NCBI GenBank assembly: GCA_002423145.1
Contig: DIUU01000004.1
Coordinates: 1-64,000 of the forward strand
DNA length: 64,000 nt
Direction of reading: 5' to 3'
Source of the DNA: Acholeplasmataceae bacterium UBA6150
GTDB taxonomy: Bacteria > Bacillota_I > Bacilli_A > Acholeplasmatales > UBA5453
Made by a program: the position numbers and the translations under genes. Shown here piece after piece: positions 51,773-60,394 of the stretch; the stretch's first letter is position 1; every line of letters begins with the position of its first letter. The notes under the pieces were generated by a model. The model ran no database searches, had not been told where the DNA came from, and saw only the letters and a program-made list of their open reading frames with translations.

Positions 51773-51791
51773 ACGCTTAGGAGTTGATACC

Positions 51792-52187
51792 ATGTTAGCC
51801 TATAAACGCATGAACATTGTCATTTCAAAATTAGACTTAGTCAATAAAAATGTCAGTGGGACCTACCAATTGAATCATCATATCACGAGAAACACCGGAA
51901 AGATGGCAGATCATGTGTTTTTCACGGAACTCATCTTTTTGGTCAAAGACACCTTAGATATCCAATTACCACTCAATATGACCATCGCATTACGAGGCGT
52001 GTTTGAGTTTGAAAACAAAGAATCAGAAGCAGATATCATCGAGTTTTTAAAGAAGGATGCGGTTCATTTATTGTATCCTTACTTGCGTGCTACCGTCACT
52101 AATCTGACTACTGCAGCGATGTTACCACCCCTATTCATACCGTTTGTCGATGCGTATCATTTATTTAAAGAAGATATCGCCAACTGA
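51792..52187 (+). CDS. SecB-like chaperone-fold protein
   Basis: A 131-residue protein. The central LALRGVFEFEN-type strand (TIALRGVFEFENK), the LLYPYLRATVTNLTTAAMLPPLFIPFVDA block and the overall length match the SecB fold (export chaperones and toxin-antitoxin-associated SecB-like proteins). Bona fide SecB is not usual in this lineage, so it may be a specialised chaperone. ATG at 51792 follows AGGAG at 51780; the in-frame ATG at 51723 lies before the terminator and is rejected. Confidence 0.65.
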   Translation: MLAYKRMNIVISKLDLVNKNVSGTYQLNHHITRNTGKMADHVFFTELIFLVKDTLDIQLPLNMTIALRGVFEFENKESEADIIEFLKKDAVHLLYPYLRATVTNLTTAAMLPPLFIPFVDAYHLFKEDIAN

Positions 52188-52216
52188 GAAACCAGCCAAC
52201 ACTGGTTTCTTTTTTT
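52188..52216 (+). terminator. Terminator of SecB-like gene
   Basis: GAAACCAG (52188-52195) pairs with CTGGTTTC (52202-52209), then T7. Confidence 0.87.
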
Positions 52217-52261
52217 AGATTATAACCCTTTTGAGGTATAATAGATTTTGAGGTATTATTT

Positions 52262-52816
52262 ATGACTAAATTCAAAACCTATATCGATATATTTATAACT
52301 TTCTTTAAGATTGGCTTATTCACCTTTGGTGGGGGATACGCCATGATTGGGGTCATGCATAAAGTCATTGTTGAAAAAAAGCAGTGGATCGATGAAGATA
52401 CCATGTTAGAACTCATCACCATCAGTGAAGCTACCCCAGGGCCATTCGCCATCAATGGGGCTACCTACATTGGGTATCACAAAGCAAAGTTCCTAGGTGC
52501 GCTTTTCGCAACCCTCGGGGTAGTCTTACCGAGTTTCATCATCATCTTATTAGTATCATTATTCTTACAAGCCTTTAACAATAACGTTGTTTTACAACAT
52601 GCACTCGCTGGTATTGGGGCAGGGGTCCCTGTACTGATTTTCCATGCGTTATTCAAATTATCTAAAAAAGTGAACATCAATATCATCAATGGGGTATTGA
52701 TTTCAATCGCTTTTTTTGTTTCATTTTTCACCAATTTCAGCGTGGTGTTATTGCTCATCCTAACCGCGCTATTCGCGTTGATTTACACAGCGATTGAAAG
52801 ACGGGTGAGACCATGA
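52262..52816 (+). CDS. Chromate transporter, first half
   Basis: A 184-residue CHR-family membrane protein (one Chromate_transp domain) with six hydrophobic helices. The family signature FKIGLFTFGGGYAMIGVM is at residues ~15-32 and the TPGPFAINGATYIGY block near 60. Short CHR proteins work as pairs. It overlaps the second half by ATGA. A TATAAT-like GGTATAATAG at 52237 precedes the start. Substrate could be chromate or another anion. Confidence 0.92.
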   Translation: MTKFKTYIDIFITFFKIGLFTFGGGYAMIGVMHKVIVEKKQWIDEDTMLELITISEATPGPFAINGATYIGYHKAKFLGALFATLGVVLPSFIIILLVSLFLQAFNNNVVLQHALAGIGAGVPVLIFHALFKLSKKVNINIINGVLISIAFFVSFFTNFSVVLLLILTALFALIYTAIERRVRP

Positions 52817-53364
52817 TTGAACTATTGGAACTTTTCTGGATATTTTTTAAGATCGGCTTATTTACCTTTGGTGGGGGATACGCGATGATCCCACTCATTC
52901 GTCAGGAAATGGTCAGTGGTGGCTTTTTAACGGTTGACCAAGTCAATCAGTTCATCGGCATCGCGGAATCGACCCCAGGCCCATTCGCGGTCAATATGGC
53001 GACATTTGCGGGATTTCACACGTATGGTGTTTTGGGTTCTGTGTTCGCCACCCTCGGCGTAGTCTTACCGAGTTTCATCATCATCATGTTGATTGCCTAC
53101 TTTTCCGATAAGTTCATCAAAACCAGACCCGTTCAAACCATCTTAAGGTTCTTAAAGCCGGTCATCTTAGGTTTAATCCTATCGGCTGGTTTATCGGTAT
53201 TACTACACAGTGTATTAGGTAATTATTTTGAAACCATCGATTTTGACCCAACAGCCTTAATCATCTTCGCCGTTGTCCTGGGTTTATCATTCTATAAAAA
53301 ACTGACCCCCATCCACTTGGTCTTAATCAGTGCGATTTTGGGCATGACACTGTATTTACTATAA
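52813..53364 (+). CDS. Chromate transporter, second half
   Basis: A 183-residue CHR-family protein, paralogue of the preceding gene, with FKIGLFTFGGGYAMIPLI and STPGPFAVNMATFAGFH. Together they form the two-component short-chain CHR transporter; opposite membrane orientation of the two halves is typical. Coupled by a four-base overlap. Confidence 0.92.
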   Translation: MIELLELFWIFFKIGLFTFGGGYAMIPLIRQEMVSGGFLTVDQVNQFIGIAESTPGPFAVNMATFAGFHTYGVLGSVFATLGVVLPSFIIIMLIAYFSDKFIKTRPVQTILRFLKPVILGLILSAGLSVLLHSVLGNYFETIDFDPTALIIFAVVLGLSFYKKLTPIHLVLISAILGMTLYLL

Positions 53365-53367
53365 TCA

Positions 53368-53408
53368 AAACGCACTTCAGTAAAGATTACCTGAGTGCGT
53401 TTTTTTCT
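53368..53408 (+). terminator. Terminator of chromate transporter operon
   Basis: AAACGCACTTCAG (53368-53380) pairs with CTGAGTGCGTTT (53391-53402), one mismatch, T run. Confidence 0.87.
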
Positions 53409-53436
53409 AGTATAATAGAGGTGTGAGGTATGGTCT

Positions 53437-54048
53437 ATGTTGAAACCCTATGTGATCTATTCTGTTAAATTTGTTTTATTGATGACAACGTTCCTTTTTT
53501 CGATGTACGGGACTTTTTATAGCTATGTCGAATTTGGTTTAATCAACATCCGCTTTTATACCAACCAAAGTAATCTGTTGGTATTCATCGTAACGTTTTT
53601 AATGGTCTTTGGTTGGGATAAGTCTAAATTTTTTAAACACATCGCTTTGATCGCGACTTTAGACATCATCTTAACCGGACTGGTTTACAATATACTTTTG
53701 ACCGATTTGGTGGTGGGGTTTACCGAAACTCAGCTGTTTCTAATGCTCATTACCCACACGGTGGTTCCGATTTTATATACCCTACTTTATTTGGTCTATG
53801 TCATCGATTCACCTCAGTTTAAAACGTTTTATATCACCCTCATACACCCATTTTTATACTTTGTTGTATTTCAAATAATAGGGGCCTTCAATGGGTATTA
53901 TCCGTACCCCTTTTTAAACCCAAATCAAGGGTTAGTTCGTTTTCTAATCACGAATTTGGCCATCCTATTACCAGGTCTTTTTATCCTGACGTTTATCCTC
54001 ATATGGACCAAACAAAAGCTTCAAAAAGTCTTAGATTTGAAAGTGTAA
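53437..54048 (+). CDS. Pr6Pr-type six-helix membrane protein
   Basis: A 203-residue integral membrane protein with six helices. Two family features are visible: RFYTNQSNLLVFIVTF near residue 40 and the lumenal-type GYYPYPFLNPNQG near 160. The Pr6Pr family has no established function. ATG at 53437 with GAGGT upstream; TATAAT just before (about 53410-53416). Confidence 0.75.
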   Translation: MLKPYVIYSVKFVLLMTTFLFSMYGTFYSYVEFGLINIRFYTNQSNLLVFIVTFLMVFGWDKSKFFKHIALIATLDIILTGLVYNILLTDLVVGFTETQLFLMLITHTVVPILYTLLYLVYVIDSPQFKTFYITLIHPFLYFVVFQIIGAFNGYYPYPFLNPNQGLVRFLITNLAILLPGLFILTFILIWTKQKLQKVLDLKV

Positions 54049-54050
54049 TT

Positions 54051-54083
54051 ATCAAGGTGTATCCCGTTTTATATAACCTTGAT
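54051..54083. repeat. Inverted repeat upstream of amylase gene
   Basis: ATCAAGGT (54051-54058) and ACCTTGAT (54076-54083), 8 bp each, 17-bp loop, no T run. It lies 24 bp before the -10 (54107-54112) and might be an operator. Confidence 0.45.
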
Positions 54084-54106
54084 TAGGTAATGAAGCGATT
54101 TGATGA

Positions 54107-54112
54107 TATAAT
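54107..54112 (+). promoter_or_regulatory. Extended -10 promoter of GH13 gene
   Basis: TGATATAAT (54104-54112), 25 bp before the 54138 start. Confidence 0.55.
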
Positions 54113-54137
54113 AGACAAACGAACGAGGTGGTTAAAC

Positions 54138-55628
54138 ATGAGAAAACCATGGATATACGATGAAAGACTAAAAAACCCAAATATGGGTCGAATTGTCTAT
54201 CAAGTCATCGTAGACCGATTTGTGCCTAGCCAAAACTTAGAAGGCAAGAAGCATTTATATGACTATCCAAGAAGTCTAAAAACTTGGGATACCTTACCCA
54301 AAGGTGGACACTTCATGCCAGATGCGAAATACTGGAGTCATGAATTAGAGTTTTATGGGGGAGACCTCAAGAGTTTGATGAAAAAACTCGATTATTTAAA
54401 AGCATTGGATATCGATATGCTCTACTTGAATCCGATCTTTGAATCCTTATCTAACCATAAATACGACGCTTCAGAGTATTTAAAGATATCCCCTGAATAT
54501 GGCGATATGCTAGATTTAAAAGCACTCGCTGACGCACTACACAACCAAGGTCAGCGCTTGATTTTGGATGGTGTATTCAACCACATGGGTGTGAATTCAC
54601 CCTATTTTCAAAGTGCTTTAGATGAATCTTCACCTTACCGTCCATGGTTTTACTTTGGTGATTCTTACCCTGAGGGTGTGAGGCTGTGGGCGGACGCGAA
54701 AAGCTTGCCTGAACTGAATTTAGAAAATGACGCTGTGAAGGATTACATTTACCGTAAAGACCAGTCGGTCATCAAGAGTTATTTAAAACAAGGCGTGGAT
54801 GGGTTTAGACTCGATGTCGCCTTTGACATTGGTTATGATATTTTGAAAGATTTAACCAACCATGCCCACCAAGAAAAGAATACGTCTCTCATTGTCGGAG
54901 AAACGTGGAATTACCCAAAACGTTGGCTAAATGCGATGGATGGGGTAATGAATTTCACACTCAGAGAAATCATATTCCATACAGTCGAACAACGGTTTAC
55001 ACCGGCACAAGTCAATGCATTACTAGAAAAAATGGTGTCTGATTGTGGCGTGGATGGTTTATTGAAGTCTTGGAATATATTGGATAACCACGATACCGTT
55101 AGACTCAGTCACCGCTTAAATGAAGCCAATCAAGCTTTGGCAGAAGTCATTCAGTTTACGTTTCCTGGGTCACCCAATTTATATTACGGTTCAGAACTCG
55201 GCATGACAGGGGCGAATGACCCTGAAAACCGTGCACCGATGGATTGGGATTTACACACAGAAAACTCAAAGCGACTCCAATGGATTAAACAACTCATACG
55301 GATCCATAAACAAGAAAAAGCGTTGATGGTAGGCGATTATTTACCAATGTTATCATCCAAATTGGTTGCGTATGAACGCCATACCGATGATGTCAGTGAT
55401 ACGGTGTTGGTCATTTTGAATCCAACCGATGATGTCGTTGAAGACCATATCTTAATTCCAGACTCATCCTTAATGAACTATTCGAAATTTGAAGTTATTC
55501 TCGGAAACGTAGAAGCAGTGTCGCTCCTCGCAGGCTTGCTTCATGTGAAACTCCAACCCAAATCGTTTGTGTTATTGAAACCCATCACAAAACCTGAGAA
55601 GAGCTACACCCCATATAAACGCGTATAA
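54138..55628 (+). CDS. GH13 alpha-amylase family glycoside hydrolase
   Basis: A 496-residue cytosolic GH13 enzyme without signal peptide. Conserved regions are present: LDGVFNHMG (region I), GVDGFRLDVA with nucleophile Asp226 (II), GETW with acid/base Glu255 (III), and NHDT with Asp319 (IV). The early QVIVDRF and HFMPDAKYW plus FYGGDLKSLMKKLDYL motifs suggest a neopullulanase/maltogenic amylase-like enzyme acting on imported maltodextrins. The in-frame ATG at 54090 lies before the promoter; ATG 54138 has GAGGTGG. Ends at a shared terminator. Confidence 0.92.
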   Translation: MRKPWIYDERLKNPNMGRIVYQVIVDRFVPSQNLEGKKHLYDYPRSLKTWDTLPKGGHFMPDAKYWSHELEFYGGDLKSLMKKLDYLKALDIDMLYLNPIFESLSNHKYDASEYLKISPEYGDMLDLKALADALHNQGQRLILDGVFNHMGVNSPYFQSALDESSPYRPWFYFGDSYPEGVRLWADAKSLPELNLENDAVKDYIYRKDQSVIKSYLKQGVDGFRLDVAFDIGYDILKDLTNHAHQEKNTSLIVGETWNYPKRWLNAMDGVMNFTLREIIFHTVEQRFTPAQVNALLEKMVSDCGVDGLLKSWNILDNHDTVRLSHRLNEANQALAEVIQFTFPGSPNLYYGSELGMTGANDPENRAPMDWDLHTENSKRLQWIKQLIRIHKQEKALMVGDYLPMLSSKLVAYERHTDDVSDTVLVILNPTDDVVEDHILIPDSSLMNYSKFEVILGNVEAVSLLAGLLHVKLQPKSFVLLKPITKPEKSYTPYKRV

Positions 55629-55635
55629 AACAAAA

Positions 55636-55666
55636 GCACTGGTTATTAGCCAGTGCCTTTTTTTCT
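55636..55666. terminator. Bidirectional terminator between amylase and clpB
   Basis: GCACTGG (55636-55642) pairs with CCAGTGC (55650-55656), with A and T runs on both sides. Confidence 0.85.
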
Positions 55667-57776
55667 ATTCAATCGATAAAATGTCATCTTTCGCGGTAAT
55701 TGTATAGGCTTTGTGGGGTTCCATGAACCCTTCAATGATGCGCATCGCGATGAAGGTTTCAAGTTCCTTTTGAATAAAACGTTTGATAGGTCTCGCCCCA
55801 TATTCAATGGAGTACCCATTTTTAAGAATGTATTTCTTCAAGTCTTCTGTAAATAGGATTTTGATATCGCGATCTAATAAACGCTTTTGTAAATCCAACA
55901 ACAACTTATCGACAATTTTGATTTGAACTTGGAAACCGAGGGGGTTGAAGATGATGATTTCATCGACACGGTTTAAGAATTCTGGTTTAAAGGTGTTTTT
56001 GACTAAGGCCATGACTTCATCTTTCCCATGTTCTAAATCCTTTAAAAGGTAGTCACTACCCAAGTTGGAAGTCATGATGATGATGGTGTTTTTGAAGTCA
56101 ACGGTTCGACCTTGGTTATCGGTTAAACGACCATCGTCCAAGATTTGTAAGAGGATATTGAATACCTCAGGATGGGCTTTTTCAATTTCATCGAACAAAA
56201 CAATCGAATAAGGTTTACGTCTCACCGCTTCGGTGAGTTGTCCCCCTTCATCGTAGCCGACATATCCTGGGGGCGCTCCGACTAAACGTGAAACACTGTG
56301 TCGTTCCATGTATTCAGACATGTCGATTCGAACCATATGGGATTCATCGTCAAAGAGATTTTCGGCTAAGCTTCTCGCAACCTCGGTTTTACCAACCCCC
56401 GTCGGACCTAAAAACATGAAGGAACCAATCGGTTTGTTCATATCCTTAATGCCGGCACGCTGTCTAATGATGGCGTCACTGATGAGTTTGAGGGCGTGGT
56501 CTTGACCAATCACACGTCGTGCCATTTGGTCTTTCAAATGGATGAGTTTTTCCCTGTCTGCTTGCATGAGTTTCTCAATCGGGATGTGGGTCCATTTCGA
56601 GACGATTTCAGCGATGTTATCCTCTGTAACGACTTCGGAAATCATCCGTTCACCAGGATTATTGGTTTTTTCTTCAATTTGTTTTTCAAGTTTCGGAATT
56701 TTCGAGTATTGAAGTTCCGCAGCGGTACTGTAATCCGATTGATTAAAGGCATTTTGAAGTTGATTTTTTAAGTTTTCCAAATCCTGTTTTAATTTCTTAA
56801 CGAGGGAGAGTTCTTGTTTTTCTTTTTCCCACTGGGCTTTATAGGTTTGTTCAACCCTGCGTTGTTCAATCAGTTCATCTTGAATTTTCTTAAGACGTTC
56901 TTTTGATAAGGCGTCTGATTCTTTGGAAAGGGCACTTTTCTCAATTTCTAGCTGCATGATTTTACGCATGACGGAATCGAGTTCAACGGGCATAGAATCG
57001 ATTTCCATTCGGATGGAAGCACAGGCTTCATCGATCAAGTCAATCGCTTTATCTGGTAAAAAACGGTCGGTGATATAACGGTTGGATAGTGTCGCTGCAG
57101 AGACAATCGCGTTATCGGATATATGAACCCCATGGTGGGCTTCAAAGCGGTCTTTGAGACCCCTGAGAATCGATATCGTATCGAGCACTGTCGGTTCATC
57201 AATTTGAATCTTTTGAAAACGTCTTTCCAAAGCCGTATCTTTTTCAATGTATTTACGATATTCATTCAGTGTAGTCGCTCCAATGCAGTGGAGTTCGCCT
57301 CTGGCCAACATCGGTTTTAACATATTCGACGCATCCATCGCCCCATCGGCGCGACCCGCACCGACAATCGTATGGATTTCATCGATGAATAAAATGATGT
57401 CCCCTTCAGCGGATTTGATTTTATTCAAAATAGCCTTCAAACGCTCTTCAAATTCACCGCGGAACTTCGCACCCGCAACCAAAGAAGCGAGATCGAGTTC
57501 ATAAATCATTTTATTTTGTAAGCCTAAAGGCACGTCTTTATCGACGATCCTTCTAGCCAAACCTTCGACAATCGCGGTTTTACCGACACCAGGTTCACCA
57601 ATCAAAACTGGGTTATTTTTGGTTTTTCTTGAAAGGATTTTAATCATTCGACGGATTTCATCTTCACGCCCAATGACCGGATCAATCTTACCTTTTTTAA
57701 CCTCTTCCACGATGTTTCGACCAAACTTTTCAAGTAAATTCGGGTCTTTTTCATAGTTTTCCATTTGTGGCATCAT
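55665..57776 (-). CDS. clpB: ClpB disaggregase lacking the N-terminal domain
   Basis: A 703-residue Hsp104/ClpB ATPase. It has NBD1 (Walker A GEPGVGKTA, Walker B ILFIDEIHT), a coiled-coil middle domain (about 270-400), NBD2 (GPTGVGKTE, IVLFDEIEKAHPEV) and the C-terminal lid. The usual ~145-residue Clp_N domain is absent; the protein starts just before EKFGRNIVEEVKKGKIDPVIGR. A GTG at 57785 is possible, but ATG 57776 with GAGGTG six bases upstream is preferred. It rescues aggregated proteins with the DnaK system and is under CIRCE control. Confidence 0.93.
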   Translation of the reverse strand: MMPQMENYEKDPNLLEKFGRNIVEEVKKGKIDPVIGREDEIRRMIKILSRKTKNNPVLIGEPGVGKTAIVEGLARRIVDKDVPLGLQNKMIYELDLASLVAGAKFRGEFEERLKAILNKIKSAEGDIILFIDEIHTIVGAGRADGAMDASNMLKPMLARGELHCIGATTLNEYRKYIEKDTALERRFQKIQIDEPTVLDTISILRGLKDRFEAHHGVHISDNAIVSAATLSNRYITDRFLPDKAIDLIDEACASIRMEIDSMPVELDSVMRKIMQLEIEKSALSKESDALSKERLKKIQDELIEQRRVEQTYKAQWEKEKQELSLVKKLKQDLENLKNQLQNAFNQSDYSTAAELQYSKIPKLEKQIEEKTNNPGERMISEVVTEDNIAEIVSKWTHIPIEKLMQADREKLIHLKDQMARRVIGQDHALKLISDAIIRQRAGIKDMNKPIGSFMFLGPTGVGKTEVARSLAENLFDDESHMVRIDMSEYMERHSVSRLVGAPPGYVGYDEGGQLTEAVRRKPYSIVLFDEIEKAHPEVFNILLQILDDGRLTDNQGRTVDFKNTIIIMTSNLGSDYLLKDLEHGKDEVMALVKNTFKPEFLNRVDEIIIFNPLGFQVQIKIVDKLLLDLQKRLLDRDIKILFTEDLKKYILKNGYSIEYGARPIKRFIQKELETFIAMRIIEGFMEPHKAYTITAKDDILSIE

Positions 57777-57793
57777 CCTAATCACCTCTTAAT

Positions 57794-57820
57794 TTGGCAC
57801 TCAAATAATAAGAGTGCTAA
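57794..57820. promoter_or_regulatory. CIRCE element (HrcA operator)
   Basis: TTGGCACTC (57794-57802), 9-bp spacer, GAGTGCTAA (57812-57820), matching CIRCE (TTAGCACTC-N9-GAGTGCTAA) except one base in one arm. Located between promoter and clpB start. Confidence 0.92.
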
Positions 57821-57829
57821 TTTACCTTT

Positions 57830-57858
57830 ATTATAATCCGAACTTTTAATTCTGTCAA
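57830..57858 (-). promoter_or_regulatory. Promoter of clpB
   Basis: On the minus strand TTGACA (57858-57853), 17-bp spacer, TATAAT (57835-57830): a perfect consensus immediately upstream of CIRCE. Confidence 0.9.
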
Positions 57859-57902
57859 CTCAAATGGACGAAAGATTTTTGCTTTTTTTGAAACGCATTT
57901 CA

Positions 57903-57911
57903 TGTTATAAT
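57903..57911 (+). promoter_or_regulatory. Extended -10 promoter of surface nucleotidase gene
   Basis: TGTTATAAT 30 bp before the 57942 start. Confidence 0.6.
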
Positions 57912-57941
57912 TAAATGCTAAATGTACAAGGAGTTTGTCAT

Positions 57942-59897
57942 ATGAAAAAAGTATTGTTTTTGATTTTAACGGTGTTTTTAGGATTCACCTTAAATGCGTG
58001 TATTCCAAAACCCAAAGAAGCATTTGACCATCAAGCCTTTTTAATCGAGGCATCCGGCCAACTGGACTTACCTCGAGAAACATCCACCCACATTGAATTA
58101 CCTATATCATTTGTATACAAGGAAAGAACGATTGAATTGACTTGGTACTCTAACAAACCCAATGTCATCTCTACGTTAGGGACAGTGACTAGACCTGTCT
58201 ATGAAAGTGGCGATTCGGTCGTTACTTTAACGGTATTGTTACAACTAGAAGGATTTCAGTTTTCTCGAACATTCAATGTCAAAGCACTGAAACTCGACGC
58301 CTTGGTTTATTTTACAGTCACGTTTGAAACCATGGGAGGATCCTTTGTCAACCCGACTCAAGTCGAAGAAAACAAGAAACTGACCCAACCAGGTAACCCA
58401 AGTCGTGTCGGTTATACGTTTGTTTCCTGGCGAGTTGATTCCATCAACAGCGCTGTATTTGACTTTAACACCAACATCACCGCTGATATCACACTCTACG
58501 CTGAATGGTCACAAGTCGTTGTAGAAGTAACATTCTTAGATATTCTATACTTAAATGACTTACACGGCTCGATTGAAAAAGGCACCGATGATTTAGGGTT
58601 AGCCTTTATCGCGAATTATGTTAATTTTCACCGCACCAATAACCCAAGTGGGGTTATCTTACTGGCGGGAGGCGACATGTTTCAAGGGTCGGCATTATCC
58701 AATTATTATTTGGGTCGATCTACCTTAGAAATCATGAACGCCATGAATTTTGACGCCATGGTCTTGGGTAACCACGAATTTGACTGGGGTATCGATGTCG
58801 TCACAAACTATTTTGACGGTAACACATCTAATGGCGAAGCAACCTTCCCACTCTTAGGTGCGAATGTCTTTTATGAAGGCACACAAAACATCGTACAACA
58901 TATGCAACCCTATACCATCATCACACGTGGTGATACCAAGATCGGTGTCATCGGCACGATGGGTTATGGATTAGAATCCTCCATCGCTCAGAGCCGAATC
59001 ACAGGTTATGTGTTCGCTTCACCCGTAGCGATCATTGAATACTACGCTGAATACCTAAGAACACAAGAAGATGTGGACTTTGTCTTCGCTCTCGCCCACG
59101 ATTCAGGCAACATCAACTCACAAGTATCACAGTTCACAGGCGATAAAAAAGTCGACATCATTTTCAATGCACATTCGCATTCTAGATATGTCACAACGAT
59201 TGGTTCAACGACCATCATTCAAAGTAGCTCAAATGGTAAATATGTTGGTAATATCCGTATCGATTTAGCAACCAAGAACATCACCGCGACAAACGTGAGA
59301 ACACACACATCTTTAAATACCCCAGACCCTGTCGTCAAAGCCTTGATTGATGGGTACAAGGCTGAAACCGATGTGTTATTCAATACCTTGATTATGAGGG
59401 CTGCGAGATATATCCCTACATCGACATTATCCGATTGGTTAGCTGACCTCATGCGTAAAGTCACAAACGCCGATATCGCGTTCCACAATTATGGTGGCAC
59501 CAGAGATTCGATGGCCAGCGATGAAGCCATCACACTGGGTAAGCTTTATAAGATATTCCCATTCGATAACACCATCAAAACGGTATACCTCGATGGCGCA
59601 ATCATCCAAAACTTCTTAAACCGTTCGAGTGATGCTTATAGCTCAACCGTCACCACATTCGTTCCAGGTACGCTATATAAAGTCGCTACCAACGATTACA
59701 TCTTTGATAAGATCGATAACCCATTCATTTATGGTGTCAATCCAAACTTTGATGGTACGTTATTAAGAGACATGGTCTTAGCCGAGTTACAACTTCAAAA
59801 GGGTGTATACGCTACCTTTGATACGACCAATACCATCTTATCTGGACACGTTCCAAATGCTAGAAATCGTTTTACTTACTTAACCTTAAACACCTAA
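57942..59897 (+). CDS. Surface 5'-nucleotidase/metallophosphatase lipoprotein
   Basis: A 651-residue lipoprotein (lipobox LNAC, Cys20). A small Ig-like module and an InlB-type repeat (VTFETMGGSFVNP...YAEWS, about 128-190) precede a metallophosphatase domain with YLNDLHG, GGDMFQGS and LGNHEFDWG, and a 5'-nucleotidase C-terminal domain (about 480-640, FHNYGGTRDSM). It should dephosphorylate external nucleotides, providing nucleosides for uptake. ATG 57942 follows AAGGAG; the earlier in-frame ATG at 57915 is too close to the -10. Confidence 0.92.
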   Translation: MKKVLFLILTVFLGFTLNACIPKPKEAFDHQAFLIEASGQLDLPRETSTHIELPISFVYKERTIELTWYSNKPNVISTLGTVTRPVYESGDSVVTLTVLLQLEGFQFSRTFNVKALKLDALVYFTVTFETMGGSFVNPTQVEENKKLTQPGNPSRVGYTFVSWRVDSINSAVFDFNTNITADITLYAEWSQVVVEVTFLDILYLNDLHGSIEKGTDDLGLAFIANYVNFHRTNNPSGVILLAGGDMFQGSALSNYYLGRSTLEIMNAMNFDAMVLGNHEFDWGIDVVTNYFDGNTSNGEATFPLLGANVFYEGTQNIVQHMQPYTIITRGDTKIGVIGTMGYGLESSIAQSRITGYVFASPVAIIEYYAEYLRTQEDVDFVFALAHDSGNINSQVSQFTGDKKVDIIFNAHSHSRYVTTIGSTTIIQSSSNGKYVGNIRIDLATKNITATNVRTHTSLNTPDPVVKALIDGYKAETDVLFNTLIMRAARYIPTSTLSDWLADLMRKVTNADIAFHNYGGTRDSMASDEAITLGKLYKIFPFDNTIKTVYLDGAIIQNFLNRSSDAYSSTVTTFVPGTLYKVATNDYIFDKIDNPFIYGVNPNFDGTLLRDMVLAELQLQKGVYATFDTTNTILSGHVPNARNRFTYLTLNT

Positions 59898-59940
59898 TTG
59901 ACAAACGTGCTATTTTCCGTTTATAATGTAATAGCACGTT
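59898..59940 (+). promoter_or_regulatory. tRNA-Cys promoter flanked by a 10-bp inverted repeat
   Basis: TTGACA (59898-59903), 18-bp spacer, TATAAT (59922-59927). AACGTGCTAT (59904-59913) and ATAGCACGTT (59931-59940) form a perfect inverted repeat around the -10. The transcription start should fall inside the right arm, so the repeat works as DNA rather than RNA. Confidence 0.7.
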
Positions 59941-59945
59941 TAAAC

Positions 59946-60019
59946 GGCCCTGTAGCCAAGTGGTAAGGCACGGCACTGCAACTGCCTGATCGTCGGTTCA
60001 AATCCGGTCGGGGCCTCCA
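59946..60019 (+). tRNA. tRNA-Cys (GCA)
   Basis: 74 nt; acceptor GGCCCTG/CGGGGCC, anticodon GCA at 59978-59980, T-loop GGTTCAAATCC, encoded CCA. Single gene with its own promoter. Confidence 0.95.
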
Positions 60020-60090
60020 AAATAATCTTGAATTGGTTCGAAAAAACGACCCAATTACACAAATTTATGCCCATTTAGGGCATTTTTTTG
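60020..60090 (+). repeat. tRNA-Cys trailer repeat R1 with terminator
   Basis: Begins AAAATAATCTTGAATTGGTT, forms a hairpin (TTGGTTCG/CGACCCAA) and then the terminator ATGCCC/GGGCAT plus T7 (60067-60090). A diverged copy lies at 61081-61153. Confidence 0.75.
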
Positions 60091-60343
60091 TATAAAAATA
60101 ACCCATCACTAGATTATCAAATCTAAAATGATAGGTTGAAAACGTTGATTGATTTACTTTTGAAAAATCCATTACAAGTGATTGAACCCTAAACATAAAG
60201 TGTGTACAAAACATCTTTGTATATGTTTCCAATCTTTAAGTTAATCGATGAATCCAGAAGAACGACATTCAATTGTCCATTTTTAATCAAACTTAACTTG
60301 ATGTGAAAATGGTAGTTACTATCAATTTTATCATCAAAAGTAA
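60091..60343. other. Gene-poor stretch before mazEF
   Basis: No convincing gene. On the minus strand a frame without start codon is open for 61 codons (60374-60189), with a protein-like stretch (residues reading DDKIDSNYHFHIKLSLI), possibly a decayed gene end, but chance is not excluded. Confidence 0.35.
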
Positions 60344-60372
60344 TTGACAGTGTTATAACAAATGTATATACT
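60344..60372 (+). promoter_or_regulatory. Promoter of mazEF-like module
   Basis: TTGACA (60344-60349), 17-bp spacer, TATACT (60367-60372), 23 bp before the antitoxin start. Confidence 0.75.
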
Positions 60373-60394
60373 ATTTACGAAGGATGGTGATTCT

